64,000 bases of DNA from Rhodopirellula baltica SH 1. GTDB lineage: Bacteria; Planctomycetota; Planctomycetia; Pirellulales; Pirellulaceae. The stretch lies in assembly GCF_000196115.1 (NCBI RefSeq), contig NC_005027.1, positions 1,612,001 to 1,676,000 of the forward strand. Reading direction: 5' to 3'. Under the pieces are notes generated by a model that saw only the letters and a program-made list of their open reading frames with translations, did no database searches and was not told where the DNA came from. Both the position numbers and the translations under genes were made by a program. Below are positions 15,662 to 24,310 of this stretch, in pieces (position 1 is the stretch's first letter; every line of letters starts with the position of its first letter).

Positions 15662-17014
15662 ATGGGAACGTTTTCGAAACCGGCGAGTGCCGAACAGAAG
15701 CAGCGTTGGGCGAAGATATGGTTCCAAAAGCTTTGCCAATTTCACCGGCGGAAGACGGAACCGGATTGGAAGTTTTCGGCCGATGATGTGATTGCTTTCT
15801 TGCGGTCACGTCGCGATGCGGAGGTGCCGGCTTGGAAGCGGATGAAGATCATCGAAGGCTTGATTCAGTACCGTGAGACGATCCAGCGTCGAGAGGTGAA
15901 CGACCTGTTGCCGCTGAAGAAAAAGATGGGCGAGATCATCTTGATCGAGCAAGCCAAGACAGGCGGGTTGGATTCGATCGACGATGTGGTCGGCAAGATC
16001 AATCCCAACGAGATGGATGCGATTCAGGAGTTCCGTCGATCGATGCGTCGAGCTGGTTTGGCGATCGCGACCGAGCGTTGTTACGTGAGGAAGCTGAAGG
16101 CGTTCATGGCGGATCGTGGGCTGAATTGTCTGGCGGATTTCGACCGGATTCACGCTTGTGACGTGGAGGCTCACCTGACGGATTTGGCGGTCGATGGCAA
16201 CGTTTCTCCGTCGACTCAGAACCAAGCATTTCATTCGTTGCTGAAGTTTTTCGAGTTGGTGCTGAAGCGTGAGATGGGGAAGATCGAAGCGATCCGTGCG
16301 AACAAGGATTCGATGGCCCCCACGGTGATGTCACCAGAGGAGGTCGGCCAAGTGTTCGAGGGACTCGAGGGCGTGTATCTGGTGATCGCGAAGTTGCTGT
16401 ATGGTTGCGGGATGAGGATCAGTGAGACGCATCGGTTGCGGGTCAAGGACATTGATTTCGCAAACAAGCAAATCGAGATTCGTCAGTCCAAGGGCAACAA
16501 GAGCCGATTGGTTCCGATGCCAGATGATTTGATTGAACCGCTGCGGCGTTTTGTCAAGACTCGCGACGCACTGCACGAACATGATTTGGCCAACGGCACG
16601 GCCTCGGTGTATCTGCCGTATGCGTTGGACCGGAAGTATCCGTCGGCGCATCGTGAACTGAAGTGGCAGTATCTGTTTGCGTCGCACCGATTGTCACGGG
16701 ATCCGAGAACCGGCCGCATCCACCGTCATCACTTGCGCGCAACCACCTTCCCGACTCACTTGCGACGCGCGGTGGAACAGGCGGGGATTCTGAAGCATGT
16801 GACGAGCCACACGTTTCGCCATTGTTTTGCGACGCATCTGTTGTGGCAGGGGACGGACATTCGCCAGATTCAGCAGTTGCTGGGGCACAGTGACGTGAAG
16901 ACGACGGAGATCTACACGCATGTGCGGAATCCACATGAGGCGAAGGTGGTCAGTCCGTTGGATCGGTTGGTGCGGGAAGAGGTGGCGGGTATTGGTTGCG
17001 CTCGGGCCGACTGA
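15662..17014 (+). CDS. intI: Integron integrase (tyrosine recombinase, IntI type)
   Basis: The 450-residue protein catalyses attI x attC and attC x attC recombination. Catalytic residues are visible: Arg252 in GCGMRISETH, His383 and Arg386 in HTFRHCFATHLL, His409 in LLGHSDVKTT, and Tyr418 in EIYTHV. The IntI-specific insert is present at about 303-350 (LHEHDLANG, VYLPYALDRKYP, RLSRDPRTGR), which separates it from XerC/D. It is about 110 residues longer than usual IntI because of an N-terminal extension (1-115) of basic, helical character. ATG 15662 is preferred, with GGGAG 10 bp upstream; GTG 15659 is directly adjacent. It reads away from the array, as in other integrons. No frameshift or lost catalytic residue is seen. 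Confidence 0.93.
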   Translation: MGTFSKPASAEQKQRWAKIWFQKLCQFHRRKTEPDWKFSADDVIAFLRSRRDAEVPAWKRMKIIEGLIQYRETIQRREVNDLLPLKKKMGEIILIEQAKTGGLDSIDDVVGKINPNEMDAIQEFRRSMRRAGLAIATERCYVRKLKAFMADRGLNCLADFDRIHACDVEAHLTDLAVDGNVSPSTQNQAFHSLLKFFELVLKREMGKIEAIRANKDSMAPTVMSPEEVGQVFEGLEGVYLVIAKLLYGCGMRISETHRLRVKDIDFANKQIEIRQSKGNKSRLVPMPDDLIEPLRRFVKTRDALHEHDLANGTASVYLPYALDRKYPSAHRELKWQYLFASHRLSRDPRTGRIHRHHLRATTFPTHLRRAVEQAGILKHVTSHTFRHCFATHLLWQGTDIRQIQQLLGHSDVKTTEIYTHVRNPHEAKVVSPLDRLVREEVAGIGCARAD

Positions 17015-17436
17015 GAGCCTCAGTCGGTTACGGTGGTTGGTTTCAGTTGAGTGCGGGAACTGTGGCTAATGCCGAATGGCACTTACTTCACACCCCTCAA
17101 GGAGGTTGTGAATTTTTACGGGCATCGCCAGTAACGCCTTGAGAACCCCGCCCGTGCAGCGGGAGGGGTCGGAAAGCGAGCGTTCAGCGAGATTTCCGGG
17201 GGAGGGCAATCCGCGCCGTTTTCCATGCTCGGCCCCCTCCCTCGCGTACGCCTGAACGGCGTCGCTCGACCTCCCCCCAAACTTCGTTTCGGGAGAGGTG
17301 CATCATACAGAAATCCGCTGAAACGCAATCTCGACAATCTGCACGACCTCCCCAGGGGCGAGGGTGAATTGGTAAGGTCATTGTCATTGGGCTATCGCCG
17401 GGCGGCTGGTATCGCCAGTGGGACCTGCGTGCTTGC
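17015..17436. repeat. Intergenic repeat DNA right of intI
   Basis: No gene is seen. Bases about 17137-17340 are GC-rich and contain related arms such as GGGGGAGGGC and GCCCCCTCCC, and a CCTCCCCCC run near 17271, typical of dispersed planctomycete intergenic repeats. This separates the integron from the DUF1559 gene. Confidence 0.5.
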
Positions 17437-18429
17437 TTAGAATTCGCCGGCGTCGAACACTTCTTTGTTGTCGCGACTGCCGATCGCGTGGCGGACTTCT
17501 TCGTTGAGCGAATCGGTTGTGAATCGAACCGAGCCGTCGCACATCAGCAGATGCGTTCCGCCGGGATGGTAGCTTCCCAACGACATTTGCAAGTTGTCTT
17601 TCGGGACGTCTCGAAGGTTGAAACCGAAGTGAAGCGAACAGAGGGCTTCTGAGAAGTCTTGGCCATTCTGTGCGTCGAAGTCTTCATGGTAGAGCATGAA
17701 GTGATCACACACGCCGCACTCTTCGTGGTCGATGTACTTCGTTTCACCGACCATCACGGTGTTGCTGAGTCCGTCCAGAATCGCGGCGAAATTGATGGGT
17801 TTGCGATCGGGGCGGTTGTCGCAAACATCGCCACCTGAAGTGATGTGGCAAAAGTCCGTCGCTAAGAAGACGCCGTTGCCACGATCGAATCCGATGTAGT
17901 CGAACATCGAATGTTCATTCCAATTGACATCGCTGCCGCCGTTGCCGAGGTAAGTGTTTCGCACTCGGCCGGTGATTTTGTCTCCGGGTTGGCTAAGTGC
18001 GACCGGTCCGATCTGGGACGGGCAACGAAAGACCATGACGGGGGCTGTCGCGAGTTGCCTGAACCGGACACTTTCGGGCAAGCCGCCGGTTGCGCCACCG
18101 CGTTCACCGTAGGGGACGATGTCGGCGAGTTCGCGCTGTTCCAGAAACGCGAGGATGTCTGTTGTCCAGCTTGGGCCCCAGCCGCCTTTTGCGCCCCAAG
18201 GCAACGTGCGGTAGACCGATTCGTAATTGTGCAGTGCCAGCCCGATATTTTTGAGGTTGTTGGTGCACTGAACCTTGCGAGCCGCCTCACGAGCAGCCTG
18301 AACGGCGGGCAGCAGCAGCCCGACCAGAATCGCGATGATCGCGATGACGACGAGCAGCTCGACCAGCGTGAACGCTCGATGCATCATCGCGCCATCACTC
18401 ACCGATGATCCGCGAAGACGACGCGGCAT
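17437..18429 (-). CDS. DUF1559 protein with prepilin-type N-terminus
   Basis: The 330-residue protein carries a type IV prepilin-like leader (HRAFTLVELLVVIAIIAILVGLLLP) followed by QAAREAARKVQC, the hallmark of the large planctomycete DUF1559 family. The C-terminal YHPGGTHLLMCDGSVRF signature is also present. ATG 18429 or 18387 may be the start, both just before the leader. Members are presumed to be processed and exported pseudopilin-like surface proteins; a specific function is unknown. It stands alone on the minus strand, after a terminator that closes the upstream gene. Confidence 0.9.
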   Translation of the reverse strand: MPRRLRGSSVSDGAMMHRAFTLVELLVVIAIIAILVGLLLPAVQAAREAARKVQCTNNLKNIGLALHNYESVYRTLPWGAKGGWGPSWTTDILAFLEQRELADIVPYGERGGATGGLPESVRFRQLATAPVMVFRCPSQIGPVALSQPGDKITGRVRNTYLGNGGSDVNWNEHSMFDYIGFDRGNGVFLATDFCHITSGGDVCDNRPDRKPINFAAILDGLSNTVMVGETKYIDHEECGVCDHFMLYHEDFDAQNGQDFSEALCSLHFGFNLRDVPKDNLQMSLGSYHPGGTHLLMCDGSVRFTTDSLNEEVRHAIGSRDNKEVFDAGEF

Positions 18430-18527
18430 CGTGGAAATGTAAATCCGGCGGTGGGGGGCGAGCGAGGCAGGGCAGGGCATGCCGCCATTTTCGCTGAAAC
18501 CCCCAGTTGGGGAAAGGATGAATCTGC

Positions 18528-18564
18528 AAAAAAAAGCGGCGTGTCGGTTTCCCAACACGCCGCT
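18528..18564 (-). terminator. Rho-independent terminator of the DUF11 gene
   Basis: On the minus strand AGCGGCGTGT pairs with ACACGCCGCT over a 10-base loop, followed by eight T residues. It lies about 120 bp beyond the stop of the gene at 18685-21777. Confidence 0.85.
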
Positions 18565-18684
18565 CTTCAGACGATTATCAGACGTTGTCGCCAAATGGCT
18601 CGCTATCCGCGTTCGGCTTGCCAGATCTCACAATCACCCGAGCGAGATTGGTTGGCAAGTCGCGAAGCAGCAGTCTTGGTCAGA

Positions 18685-21600
18685 TCAACGCAGTGGCAAG
18701 GAGAATTCGTTGCCACCCGGTCCGCTGCGACGGCTGATCCGATCGTTGCGAGCGTTCATGTAGTGAGTCGCTTCTTCAGCAACCAGGATCGTGTCACCGC
18801 TGCGGACTTCGGTGCGGAAGCGATGGTGCCCGCCCTCGGCCGCTTTGGCGATGATCTGCATGCGAACTTCTTCACCAGCATCAATGCGAGCGATCGGATT
18901 GATCAACACTTGACCGGTGATGACTTTGCCGTCGTTGCCCAACAACTGTTGAGGCTCAATGCCGTTGCTGAATTGAGCGATCGCACGCACGTCGGTCGCT
19001 GGTTTACTGCCGCGGTTACGAATCACGATTTGATACGTGACGTCTTGTCCAACGGGTGCTGGTGCGGATGGGTCTTCGATTGAAAGAACCAAGTCAGCAA
19101 TGGCTTCCACGTTGGTTGTCAGAGCGACGCCGGTTTGACCCGCTGCACTGCCTTTGCAGTTGAACGTGAATTCATGTTGTCCGGTGGAATCCAATCGGCA
19201 CTGGAATTGGTAGTTGCGACGTGCACCAGGAGTGAGCGAAGCGATCTTCCAACGCAGTTGGTTGTCGATCAACGAGGCACCTTCCATGCCGCCAATGTAG
19301 GTGACGCCCATTGGCAATGTCAGTGTTGCAACAACATCGTCGCTGGCCGTTGTGCCATGGTTGGTCAGTTCCAACTGATACATTGCATCGGTGTTTTGGT
19401 ACTTGAGCTCGGGGCCCGTCAGGACGGCTTCCAAGTCAGCGGCCAAGACGCGAACGTTCTTGTCCGCTTCGGCTTTCAATTCCAAATCACCGGCAGCCAA
19501 ACCGTGGATCTTCAGGTCGCCCAAGTCTTGAGCGGTCAGTTCCACTTCGAATTGAGCTTCTTTGCCCGAAGGAATGTCGCCAATGCGTTGGCTTTGTGGC
19601 GTGCTGGATTCAGGTGACAGTGTGAACACGACGTTGGGTGCGATGCCGTCGCCGGGGTTCAAGACGCGAATCGTGTAGGTCTTTGATTGACCGTAGATGA
19701 CTTCATCGGGACCGTCGATCGTCAGAGCCAACTCAGGTTCTTGGACCTGGATCTGCATGCGTTCTTTTTGAGGAGCGATGGTCCAGTCAACGTTCACATC
19801 GTGGGTACCACTTCGTGACGCTTTCAAGCGAACCAGCATTCGTTCGGATTGACCAGCGGCCAAGGTTTCGATTCGCCAGTTCAGTTGACGGATACCGTTT
19901 TCGGTGACTCCGGCGACATCGCCACGGGTGGCTTGTTGACCAACGACGTCGGCCCAGTCAGGAATGTGAGCTCGGACGACCAAGCCTTCCGCATCCACGT
20001 TGCCGCGGTTTTCGACGCGGATTTCGTAGGGGTGCGTTTGACGAATCATGACCTTCTTTGGGCCCGCCGTGGTCACGCGAATGCCGGGCAGTTCGCTGGC
20101 GGTCGTCGTTGATTGGGATTCCGATGTTGGTGCGGTCGCTGGTGCAGCAACGTTCCCACGCATGTTGTTTGGATAGTCAGTGCCGACGTGATCCGAGTTT
20201 GGGTTGCCAAGCGTGGTGGATGGTCCGGCAACCGAGCGAGCGGGCACGGACGAACGAGCTTGGAAAGGATCCCGCGGTTGGAACTGGTCGTGCGAAACGC
20301 CGTTGGAGTTGTGCCAAGCCGATTGTGGTTGACCCAAAGTGGATTCCGCTGGTTGCGAAGGTGCACCGACGGGCAAGCGGTCGCTGATCGGATGCAATGC
20401 GATTCCGTTGGAACCGTTTGCCGCGAGCGAACCGGACGGACGCATGTCTGCACGACCGCCACCGAAGGTTTGCATCTTGGTAGGTGTTTCGTCGGCGCCG
20501 GAATTGTTCGTTGCAGCGGCACGAGTCGATGTGGCGAGGGGCGACGCGGCAACAAACGAGTCGGCAGGAGAGTTCTGCGTCATCGATGGTGCTTGGCGAG
20601 CTTCGCCCAGCGTAATCGTTGGCGATGCGGTCTTTGCGGGCGAAGCAAGTGGCGCTGGTGTGTTGATCGGTGCGGGAGCCTGGATCGGAGCCATCGCAAC
20701 GCTCTTGGGCGGGACGAGTTGGCTGATTCGATGTGGAGCCGGTGCAGGAGTCGCAACGGGCTCGCTTTTCGCAATCACTTCCGACGGAGCCGGAGCAGCG
20801 GGCTTGGTGGGCTGGGTTGGTTGTGCTGCAACGGTTGCGGATGGTGCGGGTGCTGGTTTGGCAGCAACCTTCGGTGCCGGGGTTTGAACTGGAGCCGTTG
20901 GCTTAGGTTCTGGTTTTGGCTCCGGCTTTGGTTCGGCTTTGGCAACATCGGCCGAAGGTGTTTTGACAGGAACAGGCTTTGCAACCGGAGCAGGTTTTGA
21001 TTCGACCTTGGGTTCGGTCTTTGCAACGACGGTTGGTTTGCGACGACGGGAAGATTCCGTGGTCGACAATTCTTCCATCGTTGGTTCGGTTTCAACCTTC
21101 AGGATTCGGCGTGAAACCTTTGGCACGATTTCGACTGGTTCTGATGTGACCGGTGAGATCGCGATGGGTGAGCTGCGAACGACAGGAACCGGCGACGATT
21201 TGCTTTCGACGCGAATCGGTTGCGAGGGTGCCTTGCGAGCGATCGATGTTTCCATCTTCGGCGGCTGTGGCACTTGTGAGGTTGGTCGCGGAGTCGAGCG
21301 TTGCACGACGCGTGAGCCAGCGTTCGGATCACGCAGTGGCGTGGTTCCGGCGGTGGATCGTGGGGTGGTGCTTTGGCTGCGGTGAGTCGGGATGCCGCTC
21401 CAATCAACGTCACGCTCGCTGGGGACCGCGGTTGCGGTGCGGCCGTCGTTGCTTGATTTGCTAGAAGACGAGGATCCACCGAACAAGCTGCCTAGCAAAC
21501 CGTTGCTGGAGGATCGGGTGGTGGTCCGTGAACGCGAGTTCAAACCGCTGAGGATGCCGGTGGACTTCCCTGGGCCGCTGAGCTGTTTCCCGACAACCTG

Positions 21601-21777
21601 TTGGATCTCAGGGTTGTCCGTGGTTTCTTGGGCGGCGACGCTTTGTGGCCCGAAAGAGGTCCAAGGCGTTGGTCCGACGGTGAAGGACGTCGCGAACATC
21701 GCTGCGGCCATGAAGACCGGCAAACGACGGCGTGGCGACGCCAAATGCGTGATGAGTTGACAAAGACCGCGCGACAT
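18685..21777 (-). CDS. Large secreted DUF11/CARDB-repeat protein
   Basis: The product is 1030 residues. Residues 1-50 form a long signal peptide (hydrophobic core MAAAMFATSFTVG, end near SVAAQ). Residues about 70-560 are low-complexity, rich in Ser, Pro, Lys, Ala and Thr (runs of KPEPKPE and PAPAP type). Residues about 590-1000 contain four repeats of the DUF11/CARDB immunoglobulin-like kind, each with phrases such as YEIRVENRGNVDAEG, YTIRVLNPGDGIAP, YQLELTNHGTTASDD and YQIVIRNRGSKPATD. Such proteins are structural components of planctomycete cell surfaces; a structural role is inferred. A terminator follows at 18528-18564. Confidence 0.85.
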   Translation of the reverse strand: MSRGLCQLITHLASPRRRLPVFMAAAMFATSFTVGPTPWTSFGPQSVAAQETTDNPEIQQVVGKQLSGPGKSTGILSGLNSRSRTTTRSSSNGLLGSLFGGSSSSSKSSNDGRTATAVPSERDVDWSGIPTHRSQSTTPRSTAGTTPLRDPNAGSRVVQRSTPRPTSQVPQPPKMETSIARKAPSQPIRVESKSSPVPVVRSSPIAISPVTSEPVEIVPKVSRRILKVETEPTMEELSTTESSRRRKPTVVAKTEPKVESKPAPVAKPVPVKTPSADVAKAEPKPEPKPEPKPTAPVQTPAPKVAAKPAPAPSATVAAQPTQPTKPAAPAPSEVIAKSEPVATPAPAPHRISQLVPPKSVAMAPIQAPAPINTPAPLASPAKTASPTITLGEARQAPSMTQNSPADSFVAASPLATSTRAAATNNSGADETPTKMQTFGGGRADMRPSGSLAANGSNGIALHPISDRLPVGAPSQPAESTLGQPQSAWHNSNGVSHDQFQPRDPFQARSSVPARSVAGPSTTLGNPNSDHVGTDYPNNMRGNVAAPATAPTSESQSTTTASELPGIRVTTAGPKKVMIRQTHPYEIRVENRGNVDAEGLVVRAHIPDWADVVGQQATRGDVAGVTENGIRQLNWRIETLAAGQSERMLVRLKASRSGTHDVNVDWTIAPQKERMQIQVQEPELALTIDGPDEVIYGQSKTYTIRVLNPGDGIAPNVVFTLSPESSTPQSQRIGDIPSGKEAQFEVELTAQDLGDLKIHGLAAGDLELKAEADKNVRVLAADLEAVLTGPELKYQNTDAMYQLELTNHGTTASDDVVATLTLPMGVTYIGGMEGASLIDNQLRWKIASLTPGARRNYQFQCRLDSTGQHEFTFNCKGSAAGQTGVALTTNVEAIADLVLSIEDPSAPAPVGQDVTYQIVIRNRGSKPATDVRAIAQFSNGIEPQQLLGNDGKVITGQVLINPIARIDAGEEVRMQIIAKAAEGGHHRFRTEVRSGDTILVAEEATHYMNARNDRISRRSGPGGNEFSLPLR

Positions 21778-21986
21778 TTTTGTACTCGTCTCGTGACACG
21801 AAAGGGTGATTCGATCGTGGTATCGGCTGTTCGGGTATTCCGTGCTGAATGAATTTGCACGACGATGACGGTTTGGGCGAAAACTTGGCCTGTGTCATTT
21901 GTGACGACGGGCTGTTTGGTGCCCCCGAATCAGCAGCGGTTGCGGCCGTTGTTTGTCCTTTCCAATCAACCGAGCGATGGAGTTTC

Positions 21987-22319
21987 ATGTCTCGACGCGA
22001 AAAAATCGAAGCCATGTTGGCGGACGATCCGACCGACACGTTTTTGCGGTATTCCTTGGCGATGGAATATCGGTCCGAGGGTGATCATGAAACGAGTTTG
22101 GTGAAACTACGTGATCTGTTCGCGGACGATCCGCCGTATGTGCCCGCGTTCTTCATGGCGGCGCAGCAGTTGGTTGATTTGGGCCGAATCGATGAGGCTC
22201 GTGCGATCCTGCGTGATGGAATTGAACAGGCTCGCACTCAGAACGATTCGCACGCGGCGGCAGAAATGAGCGAACTGCTCTCGTCGATTGGGATGCTGGG
22301 TGAAGACGACGATTTGTAA
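21987..22319 (+). CDS. Small TPR-like protein
   Basis: The product is 110 residues. ATG 21987 (MSRREKIEAMLADDPTDTFLRY) is preferred; the frame is open upstream but lacks typical coding composition. Two tetratricopeptide-like helical pairs are visible (FLRYSLAMEYRSEGDHETSLVKL and PAFFMAAQQLVDLGRIDEARAIL). It is acidic and cytoplasmic, probably a protein-protein interaction module. It is divergent from the DUF11 gene across about 210 bp, and 105-bp tandem repeats begin 77 bp after its stop. Confidence 0.78.
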   Translation: MSRREKIEAMLADDPTDTFLRYSLAMEYRSEGDHETSLVKLRDLFADDPPYVPAFFMAAQQLVDLGRIDEARAILRDGIEQARTQNDSHAAAEMSELLSSIGMLGEDDDL

Positions 22320-22396
22320 TCGTTGTTAGTCTTCCCGCGGGCTGGATTTCTCTCGCCGTATGCTGGACTTTTTCGTCCGGCAGGGGGGCTGGTTTC

Positions 22397-22862
22397 GACG
22401 GACTTGGAAGTCCATCGTACGGGGGTGAGGCAGCAAGCTTGGCGTGCGGTGCTGCGTTGGGAGGGCAGCGGTGGTTGGCGTTGCTGGGGATGGAGTTAGT
22501 CGACGGACTTGGAAGTCCATCGTACGGAGGTGTGAGTCAGCGAGCTTGGCGTGCGGTGCTGCGTTGGGAGGGCAGCGGTGGTTGGCGTTGCTGGGGTGGA
22601 GCGGGTCGACGGACTTGGAAGTCCATCGTACGGGTGTGAGGCAGCTAGCTTGGCGTGCGGTGCTGCGTTGGGAGGGCAGCGGTGGTTGGCGTTGTTGGGG
22701 GCGAGCGGGTCGACGGACTTGGAAGTCCATCGTACGAAGGGTGTGAGGCAGCAAGCTTGGCGTGCGGTGCTGCGTTGGGAGTGCAGCGGTGGTTGGCGTT
22801 GCTGGGGTGGAGCGGGTCGACGGACTTGGAAGTCCATCGTACGGGGGTGTGAGGCAGCTAGC
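22397..22862. repeat. Five tandem copies of a 104-107-bp repeat
   Basis: Copies begin at 22397, 22502, 22608, 22712 and 22819, each opening with the near-palindrome GACTTGGAAGTC and ending in a G-rich stretch. Frames through it only reflect the repeat. It fills the space between the convergent TPR-like and pseudouridine synthase genes. Confidence 0.88.
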
Positions 22863-22866
22863 TTGG

Positions 22867-24054
22867 TTACGAACGGCCGCCGCGACGGGACGCTTTGCCT
22901 CGGCCCTTTTTGACGCCACCGGGTTTGGTGGCCGGTTTCTTCCCGGCAGTTCGTTTGCGGATGATGTCCGGGTTGGTACCTCGCTCCGTCTTCTTGCGAG
23001 ATTCCTTGGGAGCGTCCGCGCCGATCACCGTTCCGGTGGAACCACCGCTGGACAGCGTTCGCTTTTTGACGGGTTTGGATGTCTTTGGGCCGGTGGCACT
23101 GGAACGCGTTTCGGTCGTGCGACTCTTCTTGACCGCTTTTCGGCCGCCCTTGAACGCGGGACGTCCGCCGGTTCCTTTGGCCGCAACGTTGCGGCTGGCA
23201 CCGCCAGGGCGGCGCTTGATCGATTGCTTTGATGCGGGACGAGCCGGCGGAGCTGTTTTGGCCGCTTTCTCAGCCGCATCGATACTGCGGCGCAGTTTGT
23301 CGACTTCGTCTCGTGTTAGTTTTCGGTAAGCCCCGCGGGGGACGTCGCCCAGTTTCAACGGGCCGATGGCGACACGACGAAGTTGCTGAACTTTGTGCCC
23401 AAACCGAGCAAGGATTCGGCGGATTTCGCGGTTCTTCCCTTCCTTCAGCCGAATTTCCATTTCGGTGGCTTTGGTTCGTGCCTTGATGATTTTGGCACCG
23501 TCGACCTGAACCAAACCTTCCGCGATGTAGATGCCTTCTCGCATCTTCTTCATCGTTTCGCCACGGACTTCGCCGGCGACGACGACGCGGTAAACCTTTT
23601 GGATACCAAACTTGGGGTGAGCGAGTTTTTGGGCCAAGTCACCATCGTTGGTCAACAGGATCAGGCCTTCGCTGGAGATGTCCAGACGTCCGACGGGAAA
23701 GACGCGTTCGGTTGGTGGGACCAAGTCGATCACGCGGGGGCGGCCACGAGGGTCACGATTGGTCGTGACGATGCCAACCGGTTTGTTGACAACGTAATAA
23801 ACCAGTTTCTGAGGACGCAGGTAGTTCCCGTCGACGCGAACCTTTTGAAGGTCAGGATCAACGGTGGTTCCCAATTCGGTGATCGTCTCGCCGTCGACAT
23901 CCACCCGTCCTTCGCGGATCAGTTCCTCGCATTGACGTCGGCTGCCAAAGCCCGCGGAGGCGAGCAATTGGTTGATTCGTTTGGCCGACGATGCCTTGTC
24001 TTTCGACGAAGACTTGGCGCGTTGGGGTTTGGAGGACGAGGGTTGGCGTGGCAT
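22867..24054 (-). CDS. RsuA/RluB-type pseudouridine synthase with long basic tail
   Basis: The product is 395 residues. An S4 RNA-binding domain (about 26-75, RINQLLASAGFGSRRQCEELI) precedes the catalytic domain. The catalytic Asp125 lies in VGRLDISSEGLILLTNDG. This places it with the RsuA/RluB/RluE/RluF family that modifies uridine in rRNA. Beyond residue 270 there is a tail of about 125 residues rich in Lys, Arg, Ala and Pro with no domain, longer than in the E. coli enzymes and perhaps an extra RNA-binding arm. Which rRNA site is modified is not deducible. A tRNA-Met gene lies 24 bp upstream on the same strand. Confidence 0.9.
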   Translation of the reverse strand: MPRQPSSSKPQRAKSSSKDKASSAKRINQLLASAGFGSRRQCEELIREGRVDVDGETITELGTTVDPDLQKVRVDGNYLRPQKLVYYVVNKPVGIVTTNRDPRGRPRVIDLVPPTERVFPVGRLDISSEGLILLTNDGDLAQKLAHPKFGIQKVYRVVVAGEVRGETMKKMREGIYIAEGLVQVDGAKIIKARTKATEMEIRLKEGKNREIRRILARFGHKVQQLRRVAIGPLKLGDVPRGAYRKLTRDEVDKLRRSIDAAEKAAKTAPPARPASKQSIKRRPGGASRNVAAKGTGGRPAFKGGRKAVKKSRTTETRSSATGPKTSKPVKKRTLSSGGSTGTVIGADAPKESRKKTERGTNPDIIRKRTAGKKPATKPGGVKKGRGKASRRGGRS

Positions 24055-24077
24055 GAAAGGACGAGCAAAGAAAAAGG

Positions 24078-24151
24078 TAGGGCTGGCAGGACTTGAACCC
24101 GCGACCTAGGAATTATGAGTTCCCAGCTCTAACCAACTGAGCTACAGCCCC
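24078..24151 (-). tRNA. tRNA-Met (anticodon CAT)
   Basis: The minus strand folds as a 74-nt cloverleaf: acceptor GGGGCTG with CAGCCCT, D arm GCTC/GAGC, anticodon stem GGGAA/TTCCT around loop CTCATAA, T arm GCGGG/CCTGC with loop TTCAAGT. The CCA end is not encoded. The CAT anticodon means Met, or Ile if the C is modified to lysidine; the fold alone cannot exclude the latter. Confidence 0.92.
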
Positions 24152-24310
24152 GAAATGCGAGATTCGCAGGGGCAAATGATAGCTGCCCACCCGAGTTTGT
24201 GACAGTGATGAAGTTGCGAGTCGGTTGATGTAGTCCGCTCGCAGGTCGTCGTCAGGGATCGGTCCAAGCCCTTTGGCGAGGGCATTTCTCGTCGGCTGCG
24301 ACCAGTTGCT

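Larger units (their letters stand above)
1860..17014. mobile_element. Chromosomal integron: intI, attI-like region and cassette array
   Basis: The layout is canonical: an IntI-type recombinase gene reads rightward (15662-17014) and a cassette array extends leftward from an attI-like region (14096-14238), with cassette genes on the minus strand. Thirteen attC-like sites are clear between 3838 and 13570. Each has a left ...AAC boundary, an inner stem of about 12-15 bp, a variable loop, a right arm longer by one to two bases, and a right GTT boundary. The longer arm lies on the side expected for L'' if cassettes read on the minus strand. The left limit (about 1860) is uncertain because sites decay beyond 3435. 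Inserted IS91-type and MITE-like DNA show continuing mobile-element traffic. Integron integrases are known from planctomycetes; whether this array is described I cannot tell. Confidence 0.88.

Noticed and set aside
20113-21000. A 295-codon plus-strand frame opposite the DUF11 gene
   Set aside because: It is the antisense of the Pro/Lys/Ala-rich region, giving Cys/Arg/Trp/Gly-rich sequence; the minus-strand gene has a signal peptide, domains and a terminator.
22439-22913. Plus- and minus-strand frames of 60-120 codons in the 105-bp repeats
   Set aside because: Translation is periodic Gly/Arg/Trp-rich sequence produced by the tandem repeat, without ribosome-binding sites.
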